Positions 1 through 8,466 are shown, numbered from the stretch's first letter. The stretch is DNA of 64,000 bases from Lewinellaceae bacterium (GCA_020636045.1 JACJYP010000012.1:1-64000), one strand, 5' to 3'. Translations and numbers: made by a program. The notes: generated by a model from the sequence alone, not told the origin.

Positions 1-136
1 CTTGACCCGGGCGACGTAAACGCCGCGCTACCGACACAACTTGAAATAAATAATTGAACATTAATATTTTATTATCCAGACAAATTGCTGATTAAGAACC
101 GGTTGCCAAATATCAACGCTTTGACGGGTGGCGACT
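1..136 (-). repeat. Dispersed hairpin repeat, copy R1 (cut by window edge)
   Basis: The reverse complement of this stretch matches two other intergenic stretches at 48018-48335 and 55736-56050. Shared landmarks are a CACCCGTC-like start, the block ACGGTTCTTAATCAG and the block GGTAGCGCGGCGTTTACG. Only the outer half is present, because the window starts inside the long inverted repeat that forms the second half of the element. It lies downstream of the TlpA-like gene. No coding potential is seen. Confidence 0.8.
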
Positions 137-193
137 CGAATTTCAGTATCGCGCATAATCCGATTGGGGTATTACACGCATCTCAATCCGGGA

Positions 194-1636
194 CTATTTT
201 TGCTTTGCAAAAGCGGATTTTTCCATGTCATTTGTGATCATCCATGCCAGATATTCCGTTCGCAGATGTTTTCCGATGATCACCCGGTCGGGATTCAGCA
301 AGTAAATTTCGGGGGTGCCGGGAAATGAATATTTGTCACGAATGTCGCTGACGCCCTCGTCGGTCACATTGATCCAGTCCATGTGGTATTCATTGATGAA
401 TGCCTTCCATTCGGCATCTTCGGTACCCAGCGCTACTGCATAAATCTCTACTCCCTTGTCTTTCCATTCGCGGTAAAACTCGACCAGTTTAGGCGTTTCC
501 TTTTTGCAATGATCGCATCCGGCGTGGTAGAAAAAGAGCGCGATATAAGGGCTGCGGATATCATACAGCGCGCGTACGTTGCCCGAGGTGTCTTTCGCCT
601 CGATGTTCTGCCCTTTTTGACCGGTCAGGCTTTGTTTTTTGTCCTCCGTCCTGAGTTGCCAGGCATATACCTGGACGGAGTCGGCCCAAAACGCGCGTTC
701 CCGGGTCAGGTATTTGTCAACCATGTAGATATAGATCGCTTCGGGGTCCATGAACGGCCCCTCCGGCGCCTTGTAATCCTCTGCAAACCATTGTGCAAAA
801 AATCGGTAGTACTCGGGCTTGTCGCCGACCCGGTCCATCAGCAGGTCGATAGAGCGGATCACTTCGCTTGTGACGGGTGGCGTCAGTTCGTCGAGATAAG
901 TGATCAGGTTACTGAATATGACTTTTGTATGCAGCAGGCGCGTATCGTCGAAGTTGACCATGTCCCAGAAATGGTCGCGCAACAGCATCCGCTGCGCCTG
1001 GCGGTCGATGGAGCCGTCCGGCATGCGCGGCTCGTCGATCCGGGGAAGTTGCTCTGCCTGCCAGAGCGACGAAAACAGCGCGTCGGGGTATTGTTGGATC
1101 AGGCCGATCTGGAAGTTGTTGCGCGCCCGGAATATCTGCTGCTGCTGATCCAGCAATTGGGAATAGTCCTGGCCGTTTTCAGCGAGCATCTTTATCTGCG
1201 CCCCGAGGGCTTCGAAACTCGCCCGACATTCGAGGTCGAATTGCAGGCTTTTGTACAGCAACTCATTTTCAAGGCTTCCGGTGACCTTCATATTGCGCAC
1301 CGGGTCGGAGGCAAGGGTCGCCATGTCGAAAACCTGGTCCCCGTCCAGCAGCAGTTGTATCTGCGTTTGATCGGGCAGGATGACGGTGTATTCCCCTGTT
1401 TCGAGGATTTCCAGCCGCGAAAAAGCAATACGGCCGCCGACTTCTACCTCGGTGGAATCGACCACTGACTGCTTGTTTTTGTAAACGTTGAACAGGTAAA
1501 CACGGCCTTCTGAAATGCCGCTTACCTGCAATCGTATGTTCATTGCGCCGGCTGCATTTTGCGCATCGGCTGTATTTTTTGTGCTATAGATAAAAAATAA
1601 AGCGAGCAAAAGAATTGTCCGATTCGGGTATTTCAT
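194..1636 (-). CDS. TlpA-like thioredoxin-fold envelope protein
   Basis: This 480-residue protein begins with a signal peptide (charged start, then a LLLALFF core, cleavage probably near residue 25) and should be exported. The C-terminal quarter is a TlpA/AhpC-TSA-like thioredoxin fold with the redox motif CDHC at residues 374-377 and a cis-proline loop (FPGTPEIYLL) further on. The long region before it resembles the DUF4369/DUF5106 part of Bacteroidota thiol-disulfide proteins. The likely role is thiol reduction in the periplasm. An upstream in-frame GTG at 1669 would only add residues in front of the signal peptide, so the ATG at 1636 is preferred. The gene has its own promoter and operator at 1672-1734. 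Confidence 0.85.
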   Translation of the reverse strand: MKYPNRTILLLALFFIYSTKNTADAQNAAGAMNIRLQVSGISEGRVYLFNVYKNKQSVVDSTEVEVGGRIAFSRLEILETGEYTVILPDQTQIQLLLDGDQVFDMATLASDPVRNMKVTGSLENELLYKSLQFDLECRASFEALGAQIKMLAENGQDYSQLLDQQQQIFRARNNFQIGLIQQYPDALFSSLWQAEQLPRIDEPRMPDGSIDRQAQRMLLRDHFWDMVNFDDTRLLHTKVIFSNLITYLDELTPPVTSEVIRSIDLLMDRVGDKPEYYRFFAQWFAEDYKAPEGPFMDPEAIYIYMVDKYLTRERAFWADSVQVYAWQLRTEDKKQSLTGQKGQNIEAKDTSGNVRALYDIRSPYIALFFYHAGCDHCKKETPKLVEFYREWKDKGVEIYAVALGTEDAEWKAFINEYHMDWINVTDEGVSDIRDKYSFPGTPEIYLLNPDRVIIGKHLRTEYLAWMITNDMEKSAFAKQK

Positions 1637-1671
1637 GACACAGGTGATTTTGATCAGTTTTAAATGCACTA

Positions 1672-1734
1672 CAAAGGTCCCCCCGTATGGCTTGGGATGC
1701 TTGCACTATTGTTTCGATTATTAGGATTATTGTT
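1672..1734 (-). promoter_or_regulatory. Promoter with 21-bp-spaced direct-repeat operator (TlpA-like gene)
   Basis: Read on the minus strand, a -7-like GACCTTTG (1672-1679) is preceded by two AACAATA repeats. On the plus strand these are TATTGTT at 1707-1713 and 1728-1734, exactly 21 bp apart start to start. No TTTG box is present at the usual -33 position. The same arrangement is found in front of the glycine-rich/secretin operon at 7363-7426. The geometry (short direct repeats two helical turns apart, just upstream of a promoter lacking its -33 box) fits an activator such as a LytTR-type response regulator. The regulator identity is inference. Confidence 0.55.
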
Positions 1735-1770
1735 CAAAAAAGGAGGCGCCCCGATTACCGGGGCACCTCC
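1735..1770 (-). terminator. Rho-independent terminator of MFS gene
   Basis: On the minus strand the stem GGAGGTGCCCCG / CGGGGCGCCTCC with a TAAT-type loop is followed by a run of six T. It lies 27 nt past the stop codon of the transporter gene and abuts the distal operator repeat of the next gene. Confidence 0.9.
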
Positions 1771-1796
1771 AGGACAAAATCACCCTGTGCGACTGC

Positions 1797-3071
1797 TCAC
1801 TCCGGCAATTCGGAATGAGCAGTCTCCGGGATGCGAATAGTTACGAACAGCGAGACGGCCGCCGCGGCTGCGATATACCAGACAAAAGCCATATCATCGT
1901 GCTCCTTGTTGATGAGCCAGATGGCAAACATGGGAGCCGTGCCGCCGAAGATGGCGTAGGTAAGGTTGTAGCCTACACTGACGGCGCTGACGCGGATGTT
2001 GCCGGGAAACATTTCCGCGAGCGCAGCCGGCAACGGTCCGACGTACATTGCAAATAGCAGAGCCATCCCCAACTGCCCCAGCAGGATCAGATCCGTATTT
2101 TGATGGTGCATCAGCCAGATGAGGGGGTATGCCAGGACGACCATGCCTATTGCGGCGGCGATCATGACGGGTTTTCGCCTGAACTTGTCAGATAACCAGG
2201 CTGCAACCGGGCAGCAGATCATCATGACGATCATGCTGAGGGTGTTCAGGCGCAGCGCCATGGTCCGGGCTTCGTGTACGTATTCGACCAGCCAGGTGAT
2301 GACAAACACAAAAATGATGTAGAAAGAAACCGCAGTGATGAGGTTTAGGCCGCTGGCCATCAGCACCGCGCGCCAACTTTTCCGGACCACCCTGAGCGGG
2401 TTTTCTGTTTTCTTTTCCGCAGGAAGTGTTTCCGGCATGTGCCGGCGGACCAGATAGCCGAAGGCGGCCACCACAATGCCGATCAAAAACGGGATGCGCC
2501 AGCCCCAGGCTGCAATTTGCGCGGGGTTCAGCGCATTGCTGAGGACGCCGCTCAGGAACGAGCCAAGCAGGATGCCTCCGAACGCTCCGAACATGGAGGC
2601 GCTCGAAAAAAGGCCCCGTTTTCCTTTCGGCGCGCTTTCCGATAAATACACAATGGAACTGGTGAACTCACCGCCGACGGACAGCCCCTGCAACATGCGC
2701 AGCAGCACAAGCATCACGGGCGCGAGGATGCCGATCTGGGCATATACAGGCATCAGGCCGATCGTGAAAGTAGGCAGCGCCATCAGGATCACAGAAAGAT
2801 TCAGCGCGCGTTTCCGGCCGATGCGGTCGCCGATGTATCCGAAGAATGCACCGCCGATCGGACGCATCAGAAAGCCCGCAGCAAAAGCGCCGAACGAGGC
2901 GATCAGCGAAGTGACAGGGTCTTTGGAGGGGAAAAACAACCGGCCCAGTACGGGCGCGAAAAAACCGTACACGGCGAAGTCGTACCATTCCAGCACATTC
3001 CCGACGATCCCGGCAAACAGTATCATGTTGCGGTGCTTTTTGGCGCCCGCATGTTCTTGCACGTTTTCCAT
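1797..3071 (-). CDS. MFS transporter, metabolite:H+ symporter (MHS) type
   Basis: A 424-residue inner-membrane protein with about 12 hydrophobic segments. The first segment carries NVLEWYDFAVYGFFAP, the signature of the metabolite:H+ symporter branch of the major facilitator superfamily (ProP, KgtP, ShiA). The loop 2-3 motif appears as GYIGDRIGRKRAL. The family co-transports protons with organic acids, osmolytes or similar compounds, and the substrate cannot be told from the sequence. It is a single gene with its own terminator (1735-1770), unrelated in sequence to its neighbours. Length and topology are normal for the family. Confidence 0.9.
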   Translation of the reverse strand: MENVQEHAGAKKHRNMILFAGIVGNVLEWYDFAVYGFFAPVLGRLFFPSKDPVTSLIASFGAFAAGFLMRPIGGAFFGYIGDRIGRKRALNLSVILMALPTFTIGLMPVYAQIGILAPVMLVLLRMLQGLSVGGEFTSSIVYLSESAPKGKRGLFSSASMFGAFGGILLGSFLSGVLSNALNPAQIAAWGWRIPFLIGIVVAAFGYLVRRHMPETLPAEKKTENPLRVVRKSWRAVLMASGLNLITAVSFYIIFVFVITWLVEYVHEARTMALRLNTLSMIVMMICCPVAAWLSDKFRRKPVMIAAAIGMVVLAYPLIWLMHHQNTDLILLGQLGMALLFAMYVGPLPAALAEMFPGNIRVSAVSVGYNLTYAIFGGTAPMFAIWLINKEHDDMAFVWYIAAAAAVSLFVTIRIPETAHSELPE

Positions 3072-3162
3072 TTTGCTGGTGTTAAACAGGGTGTTTCAAA
3101 TGAGCGTTTTGAAGATGTCCTGACTTTTCTGGGGTAAACAATTGCTATTCCATCAGAACACA

Positions 3163-4281
3163 TTAATTGTTCTGTGTGCGTTGTTGTTTTCTTCCGGCTT
3201 TCCGGTTCCGCTTTACCGACTTTTTGGTTTTGTCGTATTGCAAAAACTGCGGGTCCTGTTCGATGATCTGTTCCACCGTATTTTCAAAAGGCGTCATTTT
3301 CCGGATATTCCGGTATTCCGATTCGTTTTCGATCGGATGGAGGTACGGCGTGATGTACATCACACGTTCCACGTAGTTTTTTACTTCCCTTTTGCTTTTG
3401 AAGAGGAACCCCAGCAGCGGAATTTTTCTCAGAAAGGGTATCCCGCCTTCTACGATATTGGTCTCTTCCATGATCAGGCCGCCGATGATGAGGGTCTGAC
3501 CGTCAGATATGGTCACCTGGGTGGAAATTTCGTTTTCTTCGATCAGAAATTCTCCGGACGCCGAGAAGGGCAAAAATTCAGAGACCTTGCCCTGTATGTT
3601 CAGGCGTATCAGCGAGTCATGTGTCGGCACCGGCGTCACATTCAGTTGAATGCCGGCTTCGATATTTTGCAGGCTGGTCGTAATACCGTTGATGGTAGCC
3701 GTTTCCAGCACGATCGTGCGGCGGTCGATCAGGTTCAGGTTGGCGGCTTCTCCGCTCAGCACAGCGATGTGCGGGTTGGTCGTCACCTTGGCCCGGTCCT
3801 CATTGACCAGGGCGCGGATATTCAGGTGAAAGTTCGGCGATAACTTGGTCACCGCATTGTACAGGGTTGATAACTGTCCCGAACTGGCGCCCGGCGTGTA
3901 GGCAAGGTTGCTGAAATTGCCGGACCTGCCCTGGGTAATATCGATCCCCCAGTTGAAGTCGTGCTGATGAAAATATTCAACCAGCATGAATTCGATCGAG
4001 ATCATCATTTGCGGTACATCCAGCATTTCGAGGTGTCTGACCGCCTGTTGTATATGCATGGAATCGCCTACCAGAATAAGCCGGTTGCCTTCCTTGTGCT
4101 CGTAGATGTTTACGTTGCTGTTGATCTGCTCAAACTTCTGCAATACGACATCAGAGATCAGGTTTTTGATCCGGTATTCGTGGACGACTCGTTGTGCGAA
4201 CAGGGCGTTGCCGCAAAACAACAGCAGGGCAAAAACCAGGCTGCGTCGCAATTTTGATCGTATTTTTATGGATAGCATCAT
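3163..4281 (-). CDS. Secretin-domain outer-membrane protein, paralog A
   Basis: This 372-residue protein has a signal peptide (residues 1-30, ending FCGNALFAQ), a short N-domain-like part (about 35-95) and a C-terminal secretin/GspD-type domain. Recognisable secretin elements are DRAKVTTNPHIAVLSGE, the TVTISDGQTLIIGGL-type strand and the FLRKIPLLGFLF motif, followed by YVERVMYITPYL. It ends in a basic, KR-rich tail. It is much shorter than GspD or PilQ. A close paralog lies upstream at 5182-6306 with a lipoprotein between them. The MM start at 4281 is preferred over upstream codons because the paralog starts the same way. No other type II secretion or type IV pilus gene is nearby. Confidence 0.8.
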   Translation of the reverse strand: MMLSIKIRSKLRRSLVFALLLFCGNALFAQRVVHEYRIKNLISDVVLQKFEQINSNVNIYEHKEGNRLILVGDSMHIQQAVRHLEMLDVPQMMISIEFMLVEYFHQHDFNWGIDITQGRSGNFSNLAYTPGASSGQLSTLYNAVTKLSPNFHLNIRALVNEDRAKVTTNPHIAVLSGEAANLNLIDRRTIVLETATINGITTSLQNIEAGIQLNVTPVPTHDSLIRLNIQGKVSEFLPFSASGEFLIEENEISTQVTISDGQTLIIGGLIMEETNIVEGGIPFLRKIPLLGFLFKSKREVKNYVERVMYITPYLHPIENESEYRNIRKMTPFENTVEQIIEQDPQFLQYDKTKKSVKRNRKAGRKQQRTQNN

Positions 4282-4472
4282 TGTTCGATCATTTAATCCT
4301 GTCATGGCTTTTATAACCACAGGTTGCGGGCGGCGGCTTGAAAGCATTTTTAAAATAGGGCAAGGAAGAAACCTGGAACCAGGCTTCCCCTCGCCCATCA
4401 ATGATGCTGTCTTAAGCTGCGGTGTTACCCGGCATTATTTTTTGTCTCGCGAAAGGCGTTGTGCCGCCCCGG

Positions 4473-5162
4473 TTACTCTACGCTGACATGTTGTGCAAGA
4501 TCGATCCGGTGCATATTCCCGTCGGGATCCCTGACCTCGGCTAGTATTCCATACGTTCCTACAGGCAGTTCCTCCGTGGAGATCGCGCCCTCGAACAGGT
4601 AGAAATTCAGGCTTTCCGATAACAGCGTTGCGTTGATGATCGAAGCAATGACCCCGCCATCTGTTTTGAGCAAAAAGTTGCCGGTATAACCCTGGCTATT
4701 GCTGTTGTACAGGTCCTGCACTTCCATCCGCACCGACAGGGTGTCGGCCTGGCCCGAAATAAAAGTGGTCTTGTTCAGGTTTACGGTGCCGATAGTCGGG
4801 CTCCCGGAGAGCGTGATGTTCAGTGAAGGCTGATCGTTTTCGCTCAGGTCGATCAGCGTGGTCGTCGGCTGGAAGCCCTGTTGCTGAACGCTGACCGTGA
4901 CGTCATCCCATAACTCCGACAGTTGATAATAGCCGCTGTTGTCGGTCTGTGCCGTCAGCGTGGTGGGGAAGGACTGTTGGCCCTGCGACTGGCTCGGCGC
5001 GGTAAAAGTTGCGGACACCTGCACCCCGGCCAGCGGGGCGCCGTTGTTGTCGGTCACATAACCGTTGATCGATCCCCTCTCCGGAATAATGATGAGGTCT
5101 TTGCAGCTGACAGCGGAGATCGTTGTCACGACCAGGAGCAGCCGATAGATTGTATTTTTCAT
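4473..5162 (-). CDS. Lipoprotein with carboxypeptidase-regulatory-like domain
   Basis: A 229-residue protein with a lipoprotein signal (LLLVVTTISAVSC, lipidated Cys near residue 20). Residues 30-115 form a CarboxypepD_reg-like beta-sandwich (GSINGYVTDNNGAPLAGV, then SGYYQLSEL). The remaining 110 residues look like a second beta domain of unknown type. It should sit in the outer membrane or periplasm. It starts 20 nt downstream of secretin paralog B, and paralog A follows 191 nt later, so co-transcription and a physical link to the secretins are plausible (a pilotin-like or accessory role is inference). Confidence 0.8.
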   Translation of the reverse strand: MKNTIYRLLLVVTTISAVSCKDLIIIPERGSINGYVTDNNGAPLAGVQVSATFTAPSQSQGQQSFPTTLTAQTDNSGYYQLSELWDDVTVSVQQQGFQPTTTLIDLSENDQPSLNITLSGSPTIGTVNLNKTTFISGQADTLSVRMEVQDLYNSNSQGYTGNFLLKTDGGVIASIINATLLSESLNFYLFEGAISTEELPVGTYGILAEVRDPDGNMHRIDLAQHVSVE

Positions 5163-5181
5163 CGCGTTGGTTTCTTAATGT

Positions 5182-6306
5182 TCAATTATTGCGTTTCTCC
5201 TGCCGCTGCTGCCGTTTCAGGGCTTTGCGGTTCCTGCGCATCGATTTGTCCGTTTTATCGTACTTCAGGAATGCCGGATCCTGTTCGATGATCTTTTCGA
5301 TGGTATTTTCGAAAGGCGTCATTTTCCGGATATTCTTGTACTCCGATTCATTCTCGATCGGATGGAGGTAAGGGGTGATGTACATGACCCGCTCTACGTA
5401 GTTTTTTACTTCCTTTTTCTTTTTGAACAACAGCCCGAGCAGCGGTATCTTCCGGAGGAAGGGCACGCCGCCGTCGAGGGTGTTGGTTTCTTCCTGCACC
5501 AGCCCGCCGATGATCAATGTTTGCCCGTCGTTCACCGTTACCTGTGTGGAAATGTTGTTCTCTTCGGTCAGGTATTCGCCGGCTTCAGAGAAGGGCAGGA
5601 ATTCCGATACCTGGCCCTGCACAATAAGGTGGATCAGGGAGTCGTGCGTGGGTACGGGCGTTACGTTGAGCCGGATACCTGCTTCGATATTTTGCAGACT
5701 GGTGGTGACGCCGTTGATGGTAGCCGTTTCCAGCACGATCGTGCGGCGGTCGAGGATGTTCAAACTGGCCGGCTCGCCGCTCAGTACGACCAGGTGCGGG
5801 TTGGTCAGCACTTTTGCGCGGTCTTCATTGACCAGTGCCCGGATGTTGAGGTGGAAATTCGGCGACAGTTTTGTGACGGCATCGTACATGAGCGACAGTT
5901 CACCTGAAGTGGCGCCGGGTGTGTAATTGACCCCGCTGAAGTTTCCCGATGCGCCTTGGGTGATGTCAATGCCCCATTCGAAGTCGTGCTCGTGGAAATA
6001 TTCCACCAGCATGAATTCGATGGTGACCATCATCTGCGGCACATCGAGCATTTCCAGTTCGCTGATGGCCTGTTCGATCTGCGTGGAGTCGCCGATCAGT
6101 ACCAGGCGGTTGCCTTCCTTGTGCTCGAACACCTCAACATCCTTATTGATCTGTTCGAATTTTTGCAGGACGACATTCGAGATCAGGTTTTTCATTTTAT
6201 ACTCCTGCACCGTCCGCTGTGCGGACAGCGGGATTCCCGAGCCCAGCAGGGCTATCCAGATCAGGCAGCACCCGATCAAGTTTACATTTTTCATAATTAG
6301 CATCAT
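5182..6306 (-). CDS. Secretin-domain outer-membrane protein, paralog B
   Basis: A 374-residue paralog of the 3163-4281 product, collinear along its whole length: signal peptide, short N-domain-like segment, secretin core (DRAKVLTNPHLVVLSGE, VTVNDGQTLIIGGLV, FLRKIPLLGLLFKKK) and basic tail. The two copies differ most in the signal peptide and tail. The MM start at 6306 matches the start of paralog A. A later ATG at 6294 is also possible. The gene begins 29 nt after the stop of the glycine-rich protein gene and is probably co-transcribed with it. Tandem secretin-like genes without export machinery are unusual. Confidence 0.8.
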   Translation of the reverse strand: MMLIMKNVNLIGCCLIWIALLGSGIPLSAQRTVQEYKMKNLISNVVLQKFEQINKDVEVFEHKEGNRLVLIGDSTQIEQAISELEMLDVPQMMVTIEFMLVEYFHEHDFEWGIDITQGASGNFSGVNYTPGATSGELSLMYDAVTKLSPNFHLNIRALVNEDRAKVLTNPHLVVLSGEPASLNILDRRTIVLETATINGVTTSLQNIEAGIRLNVTPVPTHDSLIHLIVQGQVSEFLPFSEAGEYLTEENNISTQVTVNDGQTLIIGGLVQEETNTLDGGVPFLRKIPLLGLLFKKKKEVKNYVERVMYITPYLHPIENESEYKNIRKMTPFENTIEKIIEQDPAFLKYDKTDKSMRRNRKALKRQQRQEKRNN

Positions 6307-6335
6307 TGAAATTGTAAAGCATCGTTTTTCGGGGT

Positions 6336-7337
6336 TTATCTGTCGGTGAGCAGGTATCTGACGTACCCGTCGCCGGGGTTATTGGTATCTCCGTTCTGTT
6401 GTTTGCTGATATTGCTTGCTTGCACGGCTGTCGTTTCCACATAACTGCCGCCGCCACCGCCGCCGAAACCCGGCTTGCCGGCGCCGCCGCCGGAATAGCC
6501 GCCGCCGCCGCCGCCGCTGACACCACCCGAACCGCCGCCGCCGAAGCCCCAGCCGCCATTTCTGCAGCCAGCCTGCGTGCCGCCGATGCCGCCCAGCGGC
6601 TCGCCGGAAAGATTGCGATCCTTCCAGCCGGCATTTCCGTAGTGCAGTTCGCCGAGCTGGTGTTCGCCATTGCCGTATGCGCCGCCGCCGCCGCCGGAAG
6701 TTTCCACGGACTTACCGCCGCCACCGGATGTGCCACCTTCCGCAATTTTGTCGGGGTGACTGTTGCCGTAACTATACTCGTCGGAATTGCCGGCCTGCCC
6801 GGGGTAGTATTTTATCTGGTCTCCCATTTTCTGCACGCCCGCACCTGCACCGGCGCCGGCCACCATTAATATCTGCCAGGCGCTACTTTGTCCCCTGGAC
6901 ATCAGGATGGCCGTGCCGCCGCCGCCGCCTGCGCCGAATTTGCCGTCAGGAAGCAGGTCGTATTTGGCCCATTGACCCCGTTTGCCGATGACCATGCGGA
7001 TCGTGGCGCCCGGCGGGATCTCTCCTATGCCCGTACCGATCCGGTAAGTGGTGCTGATCGTGGCGCCCTCGCCTGCGTTCACCCGCTGGGTGCGCTGTTC
7101 GTTGAACCGGTCGATATACGTGTATTCGATCCAGCCGCCGTCGGCGCCTTTTAATTCCAGGATCAGTTGTCGTGCAGAATCACTTTCCGGTACAAGGAAA
7201 TCGTGGTATTTCTCCTCATCGGGTAAAACTTGCTGGATCCCTCCAGTGAAGGTCAGAAAGGGTTGCGCTCTGGCGGTCAATGCAGCCAGCAGTGTGAGCG
7301 AAAACAGGTAAAGTTTCAGGATGCCTTTTTTGGACAT
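6336..7337 (-). CDS. Secreted glycine-rich (ALK-type polyglycine) protein
   Basis: This 333-residue protein has a signal peptide (SKKGILKLYLFSLTLLAALTARAQ region) and a beta-rich N-terminal half. Most of the rest is made of polyglycine stretches (FGAGGGGGTA, GGGGAYGNG, FGGGGSGGVSGGGGGGY, FGGGGGGSYV). The final GGGGGGSYV followed by NPGDGYVRY is typical of the glycine-rich domain of ALK/LTK receptors and of bacterial surface homologs, where polyglycine-II helices pack together. A surface adhesin or structural role is likely. It is the first gene of the envelope operon with the two secretins and the lipoprotein. The start at 7337 is chosen because the signal peptide begins there. Confidence 0.75.
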   Translation of the reverse strand: MSKKGILKLYLFSLTLLAALTARAQPFLTFTGGIQQVLPDEEKYHDFLVPESDSARQLILELKGADGGWIEYTYIDRFNEQRTQRVNAGEGATISTTYRIGTGIGEIPPGATIRMVIGKRGQWAKYDLLPDGKFGAGGGGGTAILMSRGQSSAWQILMVAGAGAGAGVQKMGDQIKYYPGQAGNSDEYSYGNSHPDKIAEGGTSGGGGKSVETSGGGGGAYGNGEHQLGELHYGNAGWKDRNLSGEPLGGIGGTQAGCRNGGWGFGGGGSGGVSGGGGGGYSGGGAGKPGFGGGGGGSYVETTAVQASNISKQQNGDTNNPGDGYVRYLLTDR

Positions 7338-7362
7338 GGCAGCATAATTTTTTTTGATGCTG

Positions 7363-7426
7363 CAAAGATGCCGGGGTAGGGGCGACAAATATTTGCACTA
7401 TTGTTTCAAAAGGTTGGACTATTGTT
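7363..7426 (-). promoter_or_regulatory. Promoter with 21-bp-spaced direct-repeat operator (envelope operon)
   Basis: On the minus strand a -7-like CATCTTTG (7363-7370) is preceded by AACAATA repeats, which on the plus strand are TATTGTT at 7399-7405 and 7420-7426, 21 bp apart. The surrounding bases TTTGCACTATTGTTTC and CTATTGTTCA match the operator of the TlpA-like gene (1707-1735). The spacing to the -7 element agrees within one base. The repeats fall near -40 and -61. Confidence 0.55.
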
Positions 7427-7537
7427 CACAGTGCTCCGGTTGTGTGCTGTTTTGCTGTGAAAAGGCAGGATTCGCCCTGCTGCTCCATGTGGCAGGGCGT
7501 TCTTTATTAAGGGTAAATGATACCCAAGCCCTATCCA

Positions 7538-8143
7538 TTACCATCCCGCTTTTATCCGGAGTTTTTCAGACAAGGCCTTTTTCACCCCTTCCCACTCCGG
7601 CTCGATGATGCTGAAATACGCGGAATTCCGGTGCGTTCCGTCGTCGCGGATCAGATCGTGGCGGAGTATCCCCTCGAAGCGGGCGCCGATTTTTTCGATG
7701 GCTTTTCTGGATCGGATATTGTTTTCGTCGGTGCGCAGCTGGACGCGCGTTGTGCCCAGGGTTTCAAAACAAAAAGACAAAAGCAGGAGCTTGCATTCCA
7801 GATTGACAGCCGTGCCCCAATGATCGGGATGCAGCCAGGTCCAGCCGATTTCCAGTTTCCGGTGCGCAGGCTGTAGCTCCAGCAGGCGCGTACTCCCGAG
7901 CACCCGATCGGTGGCCTTTTCAAATATAACAAACGGAAATTGCGCGCCTTTTTGTTTTTCCAGCAATCCGTCGTTTAACGCCGTGCGAAGACGCCCTTCA
8001 TTGCTTCCGTCAAGGGTATAATGAGCCCATATTCTTTTGTCACTGGCTACTTGTGCCAGCGCATCGAAGTGCTCCGTTTTTAGCGGCACCAGCCGCACCA
8101 GGGTTCCGTTGAGTTCGGTCGAGTCGTGTATCCAGGTTGACAT
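7538..8143 (-). CDS. GNAT N-acetyltransferase, RimJ/RimL-like
   Basis: A 201-residue protein of the GNAT fold closest to the RimJ/RimL group. It has the N-terminal LVRLVPLKTEHFDAL strand-helix, a central GSTRLLELQPAHRKLEIGWTW segment and the C-terminal pattern VQLRTDENNIRSRKAIEKIG with ARFEGILR, which marks the acetyl-CoA-binding part of this group. The substrate could be a protein N-terminus, a ribosomal protein or a small molecule, and nothing in the context decides this. It is a single gene between intergenic stretches. Confidence 0.88.
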   Translation of the reverse strand: MSTWIHDSTELNGTLVRLVPLKTEHFDALAQVASDKRIWAHYTLDGSNEGRLRTALNDGLLEKQKGAQFPFVIFEKATDRVLGSTRLLELQPAHRKLEIGWTWLHPDHWGTAVNLECKLLLLSFCFETLGTTRVQLRTDENNIRSRKAIEKIGARFEGILRHDLIRDDGTHRNSAYFSIIEPEWEGVKKALSEKLRIKAGW

Positions 8144-8343
8144 AGGCGATCGTTTCAGTCTTGTTTTAGCATCAGGCGCAGCTTCCCAGGCAAATGTATG
8201 ATCGCCGGGGGTTCTTCCGAACCGGTATTTCGACTAAAATCTACCTCAGTGCAGTTGTAGGAATATCTGCTGTATGATCTTGTGTTATCTGGAAAATACG
8301 GGTAAACGTGCAAGGGCCGGTTTAAAAAGAGGAGCATAAAAAC

Positions 8344-8433
8344 AAATCCCCGAGACAGTTACGATCTGTCGCGGGGATTTAGAGTTTGTTCAAATTTTCA
8401 TGCTGAGGCGAAAGCGAGCAAATTTGAACAAAC
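8344..8433 (-). terminator. Terminator hairpin plus a second long inverted repeat
   Basis: The 8144-8466 gap holds two hairpins and no gene. The first pairs AAATCCCCG-GACAG (8344-8358) with CTGTC-CGGGGATTT (8366-8380). On the minus strand it runs into TTTGTTTTTATG, so it should terminate the small membrane protein gene. The second has perfect 14-bp arms GTTTGTTCAAATTT (8384-8397) and 8420-8433, with a 22-nt loop. The rest of the gap shows nothing recognisable. Confidence 0.75.
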
Positions 8434-8466
8434 GCTTATTTTGGGAAAATACCCGGAGCATAAAAT

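Noticed and set aside
383..1468. Long plus-strand frame opposite the TlpA-like gene (361 codons)
   Set aside because: Cys/Arg/His-rich sequence without domain features. The minus-strand gene has a signal peptide and a CxxC thioredoxin motif.
7700..7830. Search for a CRISPR array or IS in the first 20 kb
   Set aside because: No regularly spaced repeats with unique spacers and no transposase-like ORF were found. The only array (11.3 kb) has no spacers.
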